8,344 nt of DNA from an uncultured Collinsella sp. Its GTDB lineage: Bacteria; Actinomycetota; Coriobacteriia; Coriobacteriales; Coriobacteriaceae. Shown piece after piece: positions 1 to 8,344 of the stretch. Location: assembly GCA_900543505.1 (NCBI GenBank), contig UQSB01000067.1, positions 1 to 8,344 on the forward strand. Reading direction: 5' to 3'. Within the stretch, counting starts at the first letter, position 1; each line of letters starts with the position of its first letter. The notes below the pieces were generated by a model. That model was not told the origin of the DNA and ran no database searches. It saw only the letters and a list, made by a program, of their open reading frames with translations. The position numbers were made by a program, and so were the translations under genes.

Positions 1-11
1 TCCGCACGAGC

Positions 12-36
12 CGAAGAGCACTTAATGTGCTCTTCG
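12..36. other. Perfect 10-bp inverted repeat (hairpin) at left edge
   Basis: Arms cgaagagcac (12-21) and gtgctcttcg (27-36) are perfect reverse complements around a 5-base loop (ttaat). No T-run follows, so it is not a canonical intrinsic terminator. No reading frame in the first 120 bases resembles the end of rplA or another known gene. It may be the 3' end structure of a transcription unit lying to the left (rplK-rplA often precede rplJ), which is inference. Confidence 0.5.
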
Positions 37-69
37 TGCGAGCCCAGGACCTGACCGAGCGAAAACCTT

Positions 70-90
70 GCGCCTGGCCTTCGGCGGCGC
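70..90. other. GC-rich hairpin upstream of rplJ promoter
   Basis: gcgcc (70-74) pairs with ggcgc (86-90), and after a 2-base bulge gcc (77-79) pairs with ggc (83-85), leaving a ttc loop. It lies between the hairpin at 12-36 and the promoter at 128-156 and has no T-run. Function is unknown; it could be part of an upstream 3' untranslated region. Confidence 0.3.
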
Positions 91-127
91 GGCCGGATGG
101 TGGAATTGTGTGCAGCCCGGTTTCCCG

Positions 128-156
128 TTGACCGACGCCGGGGTCCCCGCCATAAT
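128..156 (+). promoter_or_regulatory. Probable sigma-70-type promoter for rplJ-rplL
   Basis: TTGACC (128-133) and CATAAT (151-156) are separated by exactly 17 bases, each matching the consensus at five of six positions. Transcription would begin near 163, immediately upstream of the L10 leader, so the leader would be transcribed intact. This makes rplJL an independent unit. Confidence 0.8.
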
Positions 157-162
157 ACTTTC

Positions 163-307
163 GGTTCACGCACGAATCCGCTGCCAGAGACAGCCGGTGC
201 AAACGGGCATCGCCCGCGAGCTTAATGGGACATCCCGCCAGCCGAGGTGGTCGAGTAGATATGTCTTCTCGCCCCCGTCGCTCATGCAGCGCGGGGGCTT
301 TCTTTTT
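163..307 (+). promoter_or_regulatory. L10 leader (autoregulatory ribosomal protein leader RNA)
   Basis: The region between the probable transcription start and rplJ carries the conserved L10-leader signatures: agagacagccggtgc (186-200), gcttaat (220-226) and gccgaggt (241-248). gccggtg (193-199) can pair imperfectly with cgccagc (236-242, one C-A mismatch), closing a domain that contains a small hairpin (cgggc 204-208 with gcccg 212-216). In the known family, the L10-(L12)4 complex binds this RNA and shifts it toward the downstream terminator, repressing its own synthesis. The adjoining terminator at 271-307 fits this attenuation arrangement. The binding mechanism here is inferred from the family; the exact 5' end is approximate. 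Confidence 0.82.
271..307 (+). terminator. Leader attenuator terminator upstream of rplJ
   Basis: gcccccg (271-277) and cgct (279-282) pair with agcg (288-291) and cgggggc (292-298), with one bulged t at 278 and a 5-base loop. The tract tttcttttt (299-307) follows. It ends 65 bases before the rplJ start, so termination here would remove the whole rplJL mRNA; it is the expression platform of the L10 leader. A possible alternative pairing is cccgcg (213-218) with cgcggg (290-295). Confidence 0.85.
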
Positions 308-372
308 GGACATGCCCCCGTCACGTCCTTGTGGCGGACCGTGCCCGGAAAGAATTCGAGGAGGTGTAATTT

Positions 373-894
373 ATGCCCCAGCAGTACAAAATCGACAAGG
401 TTGCAGAGATCGAGTCCCGTATCGCCGAGAACGCCGGTCTGTTCGTCGTCAACTACAACGGTCTGACGGTTAAGCAGGCTCAGGAGCTGCGTCATCAGCT
501 TCGCGAGTGCGGCGCCGAGATGAAGGTCTACAAGAACAACCTGGTCAAGATCGCTCTCAAGAACCAGGAGCAGCCCGAGCTCGACGAGATCCTCGCCGGC
601 CCCGTCGCTTATGTGTTCTACGAGTCCGAGCCGGTCGAGGCCGCTAAGGCCCTTAAGGACTTCTCTGCTAAGTCCAAGGGCGTCCTTGAGATCAAGGGCG
701 GTATCTCCGACGGCAAGGCCGTTTCCGCTGATGATGTTAAGGCTATCGCCGAGCTGCCCACCAAGGATCAGCTTCTCGGCCAGATCGCCGGTCTCATCTC
801 TGGTTTCGCTCGCGACATCGCTGTCTGCGTCAACGGCGTTTCCTCTGGTCTCGCTCGTTCGATCCAGCAGGTCTCCGAGCAGAAGGCAGCCTAG
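373..894 (+). CDS. rplJ: 50S ribosomal protein L10 (uL10)
   Basis: This 173-residue protein is the base of the ribosomal stalk: it binds 23S rRNA together with L11 and carries L7/L12 dimers, which recruit translation GTPases. The N-terminal rRNA-binding domain is recognisable, with the block around residues 28-64 (NYNGLTVKQAQELRHQLRE, then KVYKNNLVKIAL) typical of the family. The C-terminal part (residues about 128-170, starting ELPTKDQLLGQIAGL) is the long helix that holds L12 dimers. The length is normal. The ATG at 373 is preceded by a strong ribosome-binding site, gaggaggtg at 358-366. It is the first gene of the rplJ-rplL unit and is controlled by the L10 leader and attenuator just upstream. 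Identification is secure from sequence motifs and order. Confidence 0.97.
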   Translation: MPQQYKIDKVAEIESRIAENAGLFVVNYNGLTVKQAQELRHQLRECGAEMKVYKNNLVKIALKNQEQPELDEILAGPVAYVFYESEPVEAAKALKDFSAKSKGVLEIKGGISDGKAVSADDVKAIAELPTKDQLLGQIAGLISGFARDIAVCVNGVSSGLARSIQQVSEQKAA

Positions 895-909
895 TCGCTG
901 TTTTCACCC

Positions 910-978
910 GCGGCGGCAACGCCGCACCCCTGGCGCATTCGCGCCGTGTTTTAACTGATCTCCGTGCATCCGCACGGA
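910..978 (+). other. Three consecutive hairpins in the rplJ-rplL spacer
   Basis: The 102-base spacer holds three perfect stems, each with a 4-base loop: gcggcg/cgccgc around gcaa (910-925, a GNRA-type loop), ggcgc/gcgcc around attc (932-945, followed by gtgtttt) and tccgtgc/gcacgga around atcc (961-978). The last ends 5 bases before the rplL ribosome-binding site aaagga (984-989). Plausible roles are mRNA processing or stabilisation, or partial termination at the second hairpin, allowing unequal L10 and L12 synthesis (four to six copies of L12 are needed per L10). The role is inference. Confidence 0.6.
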
Positions 979-996
979 AACCGAAAGGACTTAGAA

Positions 997-1374
997 ATGG
1001 CTAAGCTTACCACCGATGAGATCATCGATGCTCTTAAGGAAATGACCCTTCTCGAGGCTTCCGAGCTCGTTAAGGCTATCGAGGACACCTTCGGCGTTTC
1101 CGCCGCTGCTCCTGCCGCTGTTGTCGCCGCTCCCGCTGCTGGCGCTGCTGAGGCCGAGGAGAAGACCGAGTTTGACGTCGTGCTCGAGGGCTTCGGCGAC
1201 AACAAGATCCAGGTCATCAAGGCCGTCCGTGAGCTCACCAACCTTGGCCTGAAGGAGGCCAAGGAGGTCGTCGAGGGCGCTCCCAAGGCTGTTCTCGAGG
1301 GTGCCAAGAAGGAGGACGCCGAGGCTGCCAAGGAGAAGCTCGAGGCTGCTGGCGCTGCTGTCACCCTCAAGTAA
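997..1374 (+). CDS. rplL: 50S ribosomal protein L7/L12 (bL12)
   Basis: This 125-residue protein forms the mobile ribosomal stalk and contacts EF-Tu, EF-G, IF2 and RF3. Three parts are visible: an N-terminal helical dimerisation and L10-binding domain (residues 1-33), an Ala/Pro/Val-rich flexible hinge (about 35-52), and the globular C-terminal domain (about 56-125) with the factor-binding block IQVIKAVRELTNLGLKEAKE (71-90) and the usual ending AGAAVTLK. The frame stays open upstream to a GTG at 964, but ATG at 997 is the start: MAKLTTDEII is the normal N terminus and aaagga at 984-989 is well spaced. The added 11 residues would overlap the hairpin at 961-978. It is the last gene of its unit, followed by a strong terminator. 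Confidence 0.97.
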   Translation: MAKLTTDEIIDALKEMTLLEASELVKAIEDTFGVSAAAPAAVVAAPAAGAAEAEEKTEFDVVLEGFGDNKIQVIKAVRELTNLGLKEAKEVVEGAPKAVLEGAKKEDAEAAKEKLEAAGAAVTLK

Positions 1375-1401
1375 TCAGGCTTTCTCGCCAGATTCCTTTG
1401 C

Positions 1402-1441
1402 AGACGGGGTTCGCATTGCGAGCCCCGTCTTTTTTGTTTTT
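1402..1441 (+). terminator. Strong intrinsic terminator after rplL
   Basis: gacggggttcgc (1403-1414) pairs with gcgagccccgtc (1418-1429) over 12 bp with one G-T wobble and a 3-base att loop. An outer a-t pair extends the stem, and a run of six T, one G and five T follows. It should end the rplJL transcript and separate it from galU and rpoBC. Confidence 0.92.
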
Positions 1442-1513
1442 CGGTTCCCCGACATCGGTTGCTCAAACTGCCATGTTCTGTGATTTGCGTCGCATCGGGT
1501 GCCCTGCCGTTGG

Positions 1514-1547
1514 GCAATAAAATTGCACCATTCGAGCAATAATTTGC
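1514..1547. promoter_or_regulatory. Pair of similar AT-core dyads upstream of galU promoter
   Basis: Two short inverted repeats share the sequence gcaataa: gcaat-aaa-attgc (1514-1526) and gcaa-taat-ttgc (1536-1547). Their centres lie about 21.5 bp apart, close to two helical turns, so both would face the same side of the DNA. Relative to the proposed galU start near 1599 they lie at about -79 and -58, a typical place for an activator. The regulator is not identifiable. Short dyads occur by chance in AT-rich spacers, so this is only a candidate. Confidence 0.35.
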
Positions 1548-1564
1548 GTTGACCTGCTGAAGAA

Positions 1565-1592
1565 TTGTCTCTGCCTTGTAGCGACATATAGT
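1565..1592 (+). promoter_or_regulatory. Candidate promoter for galU
   Basis: TTGTCT (1565-1570) and TATAGT (1587-1592) are 16 bases apart; the -10 matches consensus at five of six positions. The start would fall near 1599, giving a leader of about 90 bases. A TTGACC at 1549-1554 looks like a better -35 but has no -10 element at a workable distance. A promoter is expected here because a strong terminator separates galU from rplL. Confidence 0.5.
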
Positions 1593-1629
1593 TCCAGCGG
1601 TAAGATGCTTGGGTATCGCAATTTGGTCT

Positions 1630-1666
1630 GCGGCTGTGCGCCGCACGCACGGGGCGCTTTTGCGCC
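1630..1666 (+). other. Two GC-rich hairpins in galU leader
   Basis: gcggc (1630-1634) pairs with gccgc (1640-1644), and ggcgc (1653-1657) pairs with gcgcc (1662-1666) around a tttt loop. They lie just before the galU ribosome-binding site aaagga (1671-1676). The stem sequences and their order match the first two hairpins upstream of rplL (910-945). The function is unknown; a shared leader element for mRNA stability or translation is possible. Confidence 0.45.
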
Positions 1667-1688
1667 TGCGAAAGGATCTTTGAATAAC

Positions 1689-2597
1689 ATGAAGGCAATC
1701 ATCCCCGCCGCCGGTCTTGGCACGCGTTTTCTGCCTGGCACCAAGTGCACGCCCAAAGAGATGCTGCCGGTGCTCGACAAGCCGGTCATCCAGTATGTCG
1801 TCGAGGAGGCACTCGACCCCGAGGAGGTCGACGACGCCATCATCGTTACCTCGCCCGGCAAGCCCGAGCTGCTGAACTACTTCCAGCCCGACCGTTCGCT
1901 CGAGAACCTGCTGCGCGAGCGCGGCAAGAACGCCTATGCCGATGCCGTCGCCCACGCTGGCGGTATGCCGGTCGACTTCCGTTATCAGTACGAGCCCAAG
2001 GGCCTCGGCCATGCCATTCGCTCTGCTGCCGACGCCGTGGCAGGGGAGAACTTCCTGGTTCTTCTGGGCGACTACGTTGTGCCTAACCGCGACATCTGCG
2101 ACAAGATGCTCGCCGTTTCCAAGGAGCACGGTGGCGCTTCGGTTATCGCCGTCGCTGCTTGCTCGCCCGAGGAAGTCAGCCGCTACGGTGTTATCGCCGG
2201 CGAGCGCGTCGGTTCGCTCGAGGGCGCCGAGGACGTTGCCGATGCCGAGCCGGGCGCTGTCTGGCGTATCGGCGGTCTGGTTGAGAAGCCCGCTCCCGAG
2301 GCTGCTCCGTCCAACCTGTACATCGTCGGTCGCTACCTGCTGAGCCCGCTGGTCATGGACTTGCTGGCAGATCAGCAGGCCGGCAAGGGCGGCGAGATCC
2401 AGCTCACCGACGCCATGGCCCGTTCGCTCGACCGCGAGGCCATGTACGCCGTCGTCATCGACCCGCTGTCGGGCTACGACACTGGCACTCCCTCTGGTTG
2501 GATGGCCACTAACGCCCTCATGGCTGCAAACGACCCCCGCTTTGCCGATGCCTTCTGGGACGCCATCGACGAGCGCGGCGGATTGATGCGCAAGTAA
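1689..2597 (+). CDS. galU: UTP-glucose-1-phosphate uridylyltransferase
   Basis: The enzyme makes UDP-glucose from UTP and glucose-1-phosphate in the cytoplasm, feeding cell-surface polysaccharide, glycolipid and galactose metabolism. The 302-residue length is normal. Family motifs occur in order: the nucleotide-binding loop AAGLGTRFLPGTK (7-19), PKEMLPVLDKPVIQYVVEEA (22-41), EPKGLGHA (102-109), LLGD (125-128, likely metal-binding Asp128), VEKP with Lys200 (198-201) and GEIQLTDA (235-242). Minor departures are Tyr129, where many relatives have a second Asp, and GYDTGTPSGW (262-271), where DxGxKxGY is usual. ATG at 1689 is chosen over the upstream in-frame ATG at 1605 because homology begins at MKAIIPAAG and aaagga lies at 1671-1676; the 12-base spacing is slightly long. 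The gene stands alone between rplL and rpoB with its own promoter and terminator, an unusual position. Confidence 0.93.
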   Translation: MKAIIPAAGLGTRFLPGTKCTPKEMLPVLDKPVIQYVVEEALDPEEVDDAIIVTSPGKPELLNYFQPDRSLENLLRERGKNAYADAVAHAGGMPVDFRYQYEPKGLGHAIRSAADAVAGENFLVLLGDYVVPNRDICDKMLAVSKEHGGASVIAVAACSPEEVSRYGVIAGERVGSLEGAEDVADAEPGAVWRIGGLVEKPAPEAAPSNLYIVGRYLLSPLVMDLLADQQAGKGGEIQLTDAMARSLDREAMYAVVIDPLSGYDTGTPSGWMATNALMAANDPRFADAFWDAIDERGGLMRK

Positions 2598-2617
2598 GCC
2601 TTCGGGCATCGACATTT

Positions 2618-2651
2618 ACGGGTGCGGACTTCGGTCTGCACCCGTTTTTTT
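2618..2651 (+). terminator. Intrinsic terminator after galU, UUCG loop
   Basis: acgggtgcggac (2618-2629) pairs with gtctgcacccgt (2634-2645) over 12 bp with one G-T wobble. The loop is ttcg closed by C-G, the extra-stable UUCG tetraloop, and a run of seven T (2645-2651) follows. It starts 20 bases after the galU stop and should separate galU from rpoBC. Confidence 0.92.
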
Positions 2652-2671
2652 ATTCGAGCTACAGCTTGGCT

Positions 2672-2845
2672 CCGGAAAGTGCGACCCACAATTTGGTCGA
2701 ATTCTGGGACGCGCTTTCCGGTTGGAACCCCTAGCGGAAACTGCGACCCGGAATTTCGGCTCAGAACGGGATATGCTTTCCCAAACAGTGCTCAACCGGA
2801 AACTGCGACCCAGTTTGAGGCCTCAAAACGGGACGCACTTTCCGC
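2672..2845. repeat. Three palindromic units in an exact 62-bp tandem array
   Basis: Each unit has a left arm like cggaaactgcgaccc and a right arm like gggacgcgctttccg. Unit boundaries are 2672-2721, 2735-2782 and 2796-2845. Left arms (gga at 2674, 2736, 2798) and right arms (gggA at 2706, 2768, 2830) both recur at exactly 62 bp. Unit 1 pairs over 17 positions with one mismatch and one wobble; unit 2 is weaker; unit 3 has an added perfect central dyad tttgaggcctcaaa (2814-2827). All three keep an A-A mismatch at the same stem position (2684/2709, 2746/2771, 2808/2833). Inner sequences and the 13-base linkers differ. There is no coding sequence. It resembles REP/BIME-type extragenic palindromes; a set of protein-binding sites is the alternative. 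Confidence 0.85.
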
Positions 2846-2898
2846 CTGACCAACCCTCGCCGTCATTTCGCCGTTCAGCGGCCCGCACCAGCGGTCTC

Positions 2899-2927
2899 GT
2901 TCACATAAAATATATGAACAGGTGTTC
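2899..2927. promoter_or_regulatory. Overlapping operator-like dyads upstream of rpoB
   Basis: gttcacata-aaa-tatatgaac (2899-2919) is an inverted repeat with eight of nine arm positions paired. It overlaps gaaca-gg-tgttc (2916-2927), which fits GAAC-RNRY-GTTC, the core of the Gram-positive LexA (SOS) box. The site lies about 110 bases upstream of the proposed rpoB start, with no convincing promoter directly over it. The match is visible; regulation by LexA is speculative. Confidence 0.3.
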
Positions 2928-3005
2928 GATACATACCTATCTACCTGCATCTTTTCTGTCGAAAAACTTTGCTACTCCAAAAACTCAATCGCGTCAAGGC
3001 TTTTC

Positions 3006-3033
3006 TTGCTCAACGGTCGGTACCTGATAAACT
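3006..3033 (+). promoter_or_regulatory. Candidate extended -10 promoter for rpoB-rpoC
   Basis: TTGCTC (3006-3011) and TAAACT (3028-3033) are 16 bases apart, and the -10 is preceded by TG at 3025-3026 (TGaTAAACT), an extended -10. Transcription would start near 3040, leaving a leader of about 65 bases. Upstream there is AT-rich DNA with two aaaaact tracts (2962-2968, 2979-2985) that could act as an UP element. Two terminators upstream make a dedicated promoter likely. Confidence 0.55.
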
Positions 3034-3049
3034 ATTAGGTTGCGATAAC

Positions 3050-3070
3050 TGGCGAAGCTATGCCTCGCCA
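3050..3070 (+). other. Small hairpin in rpoB leader
   Basis: tggcga (3050-3055) pairs with tcgcca (3065-3070) around a 9-base loop, within the short untranslated leader and 20 bases upstream of the ribosome-binding site aaggagg (3091-3097). Function is not known; it could be a 5' stabilising structure. Confidence 0.3.
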
Positions 3071-3106
3071 ACCCACCGAGCATTTCCGTGAAGGAGGAAA
3101 AACCTG

Positions 3107-6598
<3,492 letters not shown>

Positions 6599-6604
6599 TT
6601 GACT

Positions 6605-8344
6605 GTGGCAGATTTCGAAGCTACTGATTTTGACTCGGTAAAGATCTCCCTTGCCTCCGCCGACCAGATCCGTTCCTGGTCGCACGGCGAGGTCAAGAAG
6701 CCGGAGACCATCAATTACCGTACCCTCAAGCCCGAGAAGGACGGCCTGTTCTGCGAGAAGATCTTCGGTCCCGCCAAGGACTGGGAGTGCTCCTGCGGCA
6801 AGTACAAGGGCATCCGCTTTAAGGGCATCGTCTGCGAGCGCTGCGGCGTTGAGGTCACCTCGGCCAAGGTGCGTCGCGACCGCATGGGCCACATCGAGCT
6901 CGCCGCTCCCGTGTCCCACATCTGGTACTTCAAGAGCCCCACGAGCTTCCCGATGAGCCGTATGCTCGACATCAAGTCCAAGGACCTCGAGAAGGTTCTG
7001 TACTTTGCCAGCTACATCATCACCGAGGTTGACTACGAGGCTCGCGAGGCCGACGCCGACGACCTGCGCGAGGAGCTCGCCGCCGATCTGGAAGAGATCG
7101 ATGCCGAGTGCGCCCGCCAGATCGAGTCCCTCAAGGAGCAGGGCGACCCCGAGAACTTTGACGAGTTCTCCGACGAGGAGCCGCTGACCCCCGAGGAGAT
7201 CGCCTCTGGCATCGTTGACATCGAGGAAGAGTGCAAGGACGAGAAGCAGCTCCGCACGGACGCCTTCAACGCCTTCATGAAGCTCACCGAGCGCGACCTC
7301 ATCTCCGATGAGCCGCTGTTCCGCGAGATGACCCGCTACTACTCCATGTACTTCAAGGGTGGCATGGGTGCCGAGGCCGTCCGCGACCTGCTCGCTGCCA
7401 TCGACCTTCCCTCCGAGGCCGAGAAGCTCAAGGCCATCATCGCCGACGAGGATTCCCAGAAGCAGAAGCGCGAGAAGGCCGTTAAGCGCCTCGAGGTCGT
7501 TGACGCCTTCCTGAAGGGCGGCAACAGCCCCGCGAACATGATCCTGGACGTCATCCCGGTCATTCCGCCCGATCTGCGCCCGATGGTCCAGCTCGACGGC
7601 GGCCGCTTTGCCGCGTCTGACCTCAACGATCTGTATCGTCGCGTGATCAACCGTAACAACCGACTCAAGCGCCTGCTCGACCTGGACGCCCCTGCGATCA
7701 TCGTGAACAACGAGAAGCGCATGCTCCAGGAGTCCGTGGACGCCCTGTTCGACAACGGCCGTCGTGGTCGCCCGGTCTCTGGCCGTGGCGGTCGCCCGCT
7801 CAAGTCGCTCGCCGAGGCCCTCAAGGGCAAGCAGGGTCGCTTCCGTCAGAACCTGCTGGGTAAGCGTGTCGACTACTCCGGCCGATCGGTAATCGTTACC
7901 GACCCCAAGCTGCTGCTGCACCAGTGCGGTCTGCCCAAGACCATGGCTCTGGAGCTGTTCCAGCCCTTCGTCATGAAGCGCCTGACCGAGCTCGGCAAGG
8001 TCGAGAACATCAAGGGTGCCAAGCGCGCCATCGAGCGTCGCGCCTCCTTCGTCTGGGACATCCTGGAAGAGGTCATCGACGGCCGTCTGGTGCTGCTCAA
8101 CCGCGCACCGACGCTGCACCGCCTCTCCATCCAGGCCTTCGAGCCCGTGCTGGTCGAGGGTAAGGCCATCCACCTGCACCCGCTCGTCTGCGCCCCGTTC
8201 AACGCGGACTTCGACGGCGACCAGATGTCCGTCCATGTCCCGCTGTCCGTCCAGGCCCAGGCCGAGGCTCGCATCCTGATGATGAGCTCCAACAACCTGC
8301 GCTCCCCGGCTTCCGGTAAGCCCGTGAACATTCCTTCCCAGGAC
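6605..8344 (+). CDS. rpoC: DNA-directed RNA polymerase subunit beta' (N-terminal 580 residues, cut by window end)
   Basis: The catalytic clamp subunit of RNA polymerase; 580 codons are present and the frame is open at the right edge, so more than half of the protein (actinobacterial beta' is about 1,300-1,500 residues) lies outside. Zinc-binding cysteines of the N-terminal zipper region are C62, C64, C77 and C80. Residues about 137-215 are a charged, Glu-rich, probably coiled-coil stretch that corresponds to a similar insert in Mycobacterium and is absent from E. coli. The clamp helices that bind sigma lie around 338-390 (SDLNDLYRRVINRNNRLKRL). NRAPTLHRL precedes the catalytic NADFDGD, with Mg-binding D535, D537 and D539, all intact. 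The segment SPTSFPMSRMLD, after HIWYFK, departs from the common LPSRLGYLLD form. The GTG start is set by the ribosome-binding site at 6590-6595. Confidence 0.97.
   Translation, partial: MADFEATDFDSVKISLASADQIRSWSHGEVKKPETINYRTLKPEKDGLFCEKIFGPAKDWECSCGKYKGIRFKGIVCERCGVEVTSAKVRRDRMGHIELAAPVSHIWYFKSPTSFPMSRMLDIKSKDLEKVLYFASYIITEVDYEAREADADDLREELAADLEEIDAECARQIESLKEQGDPENFDEFSDEEPLTPEEIASGIVDIEEECKDEKQLRTDAFNAFMKLTERDLISDEPLFREMTRYYSMYFKGGMGAEAVRDLLAAIDLPSEAEKLKAIIADEDSQKQKREKAVKRLEVVDAFLKGGNSPANMILDVIPVIPPDLRPMVQLDGGRFAASDLNDLYRRVINRNNRLKRLLDLDAPAIIVNNEKRMLQESVDALFDNGRRGRPVSGRGGRPLKSLAEALKGKQGRFRQNLLGKRVDYSGRSVIVTDPKLLLHQCGLPKTMALELFQPFVMKRLTELGKVENIKGAKRAIERRASFVWDILEEVIDGRLVLLNRAPTLHRLSIQAFEPVLVEGKAIHLHPLVCAPFNADFDGDQMSVHVPLSVQAQAEARILMMSSNNLRSPASGKPVNIPSQD

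Noticed and set aside
166..495. Minus-strand frame across the L10 leader and rplJ start
   Set aside because: It lies over a clear regulatory RNA and the start of a secure gene, and shows no protein features.
964..996. Longer rplL starting at GTG 964
   Set aside because: The extra 11 residues are not part of L7/L12, overlap a perfect hairpin, and the ribosome-binding site at 984-989 serves ATG 997.
1605..1688. Longer galU starting at ATG 1605
   Set aside because: The 28 extra residues fall over leader hairpins and have no match in the family, and the start would lie only a few bases after the predicted transcription start.
951..2615. A 554-codon open frame on the minus strand opposite rplL and galU
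   Set aside because: It is aligned with galU codons and is explained by the same codon bias. It crosses two terminators and the L12 gene and resembles no protein family.
2672..2845. CRISPR array, suggested by the regular 62-bp period
   Set aside because: The repeated parts are two arms of about 15 bases that are not identical between units. There is no constant repeat of 23 or more bases, there are no unique spacers of constant type, and no cas genes are in view.
2722..3027. 101-codon plus-strand frame in the galU-rpoB spacer
   Set aside because: It starts at TTG without a ribosome-binding site, runs through the palindromic repeats and the promoter region, and has no recognisable sequence.

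Overview
The window is a 60%-ish GC chromosomal segment from a high-GC Gram-positive bacterium. The proteins look actinobacterial: RpoB is about 1,160 residues without the large proteobacterial inserts, and RpoC has its NADFDGD active-site motif near residue 535, as in Mycobacterium. Details of RpoB, together with the GalU and leader sequences, suggest the class Coriobacteriia, most likely Collinsella or a close relative. The taxonomic call is inference, not a database result.

Layout from left to right, all genes on the + strand: (1) 1-372 is a gene-free regulatory region with two short hairpins, a clear sigma-70-type promoter and an L10 (ribosomal protein) leader that ends in an intrinsic terminator. 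(2) rplJ (L10) and rplL (L7/L12) follow, separated by three small hairpins and closed by a strong terminator at 1402-1441. (3) galU (UTP-glucose-1-phosphate uridylyltransferase) sits alone with its own promoter, hairpin-containing leader and UUCG-loop terminator. (4) 2598-3106 is a 509-base gap that holds three palindromic units in an exact 62-bp tandem array, an AT-rich stretch with operator-like dyads, and a probable extended -10 promoter for rpoBC. (5) rpoB is complete, and rpoC follows 6 bases later and runs off the right edge after 580 codons, at the end of a codon.

Functionally this is core information-processing machinery: the ribosomal stalk proteins L10 and L12, autoregulated through the L10 leader, and the two large RNA polymerase subunits. 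galU, a sugar-nucleotide gene for cell-envelope polysaccharide, is inserted between them. Terminators and promoters make three separate transcription units (rplJL, galU, rpoBC).

I do not see a new multi-gene system. The points most worth following are an 8-residue expansion with a rewritten sequence in fork loop 2 of RpoB, directly beside the rifampicin pocket and active site; a 62-bp-period palindromic repeat array in front of rpoB; the galU insertion; and a two-hairpin leader module shared by rplL and galU.
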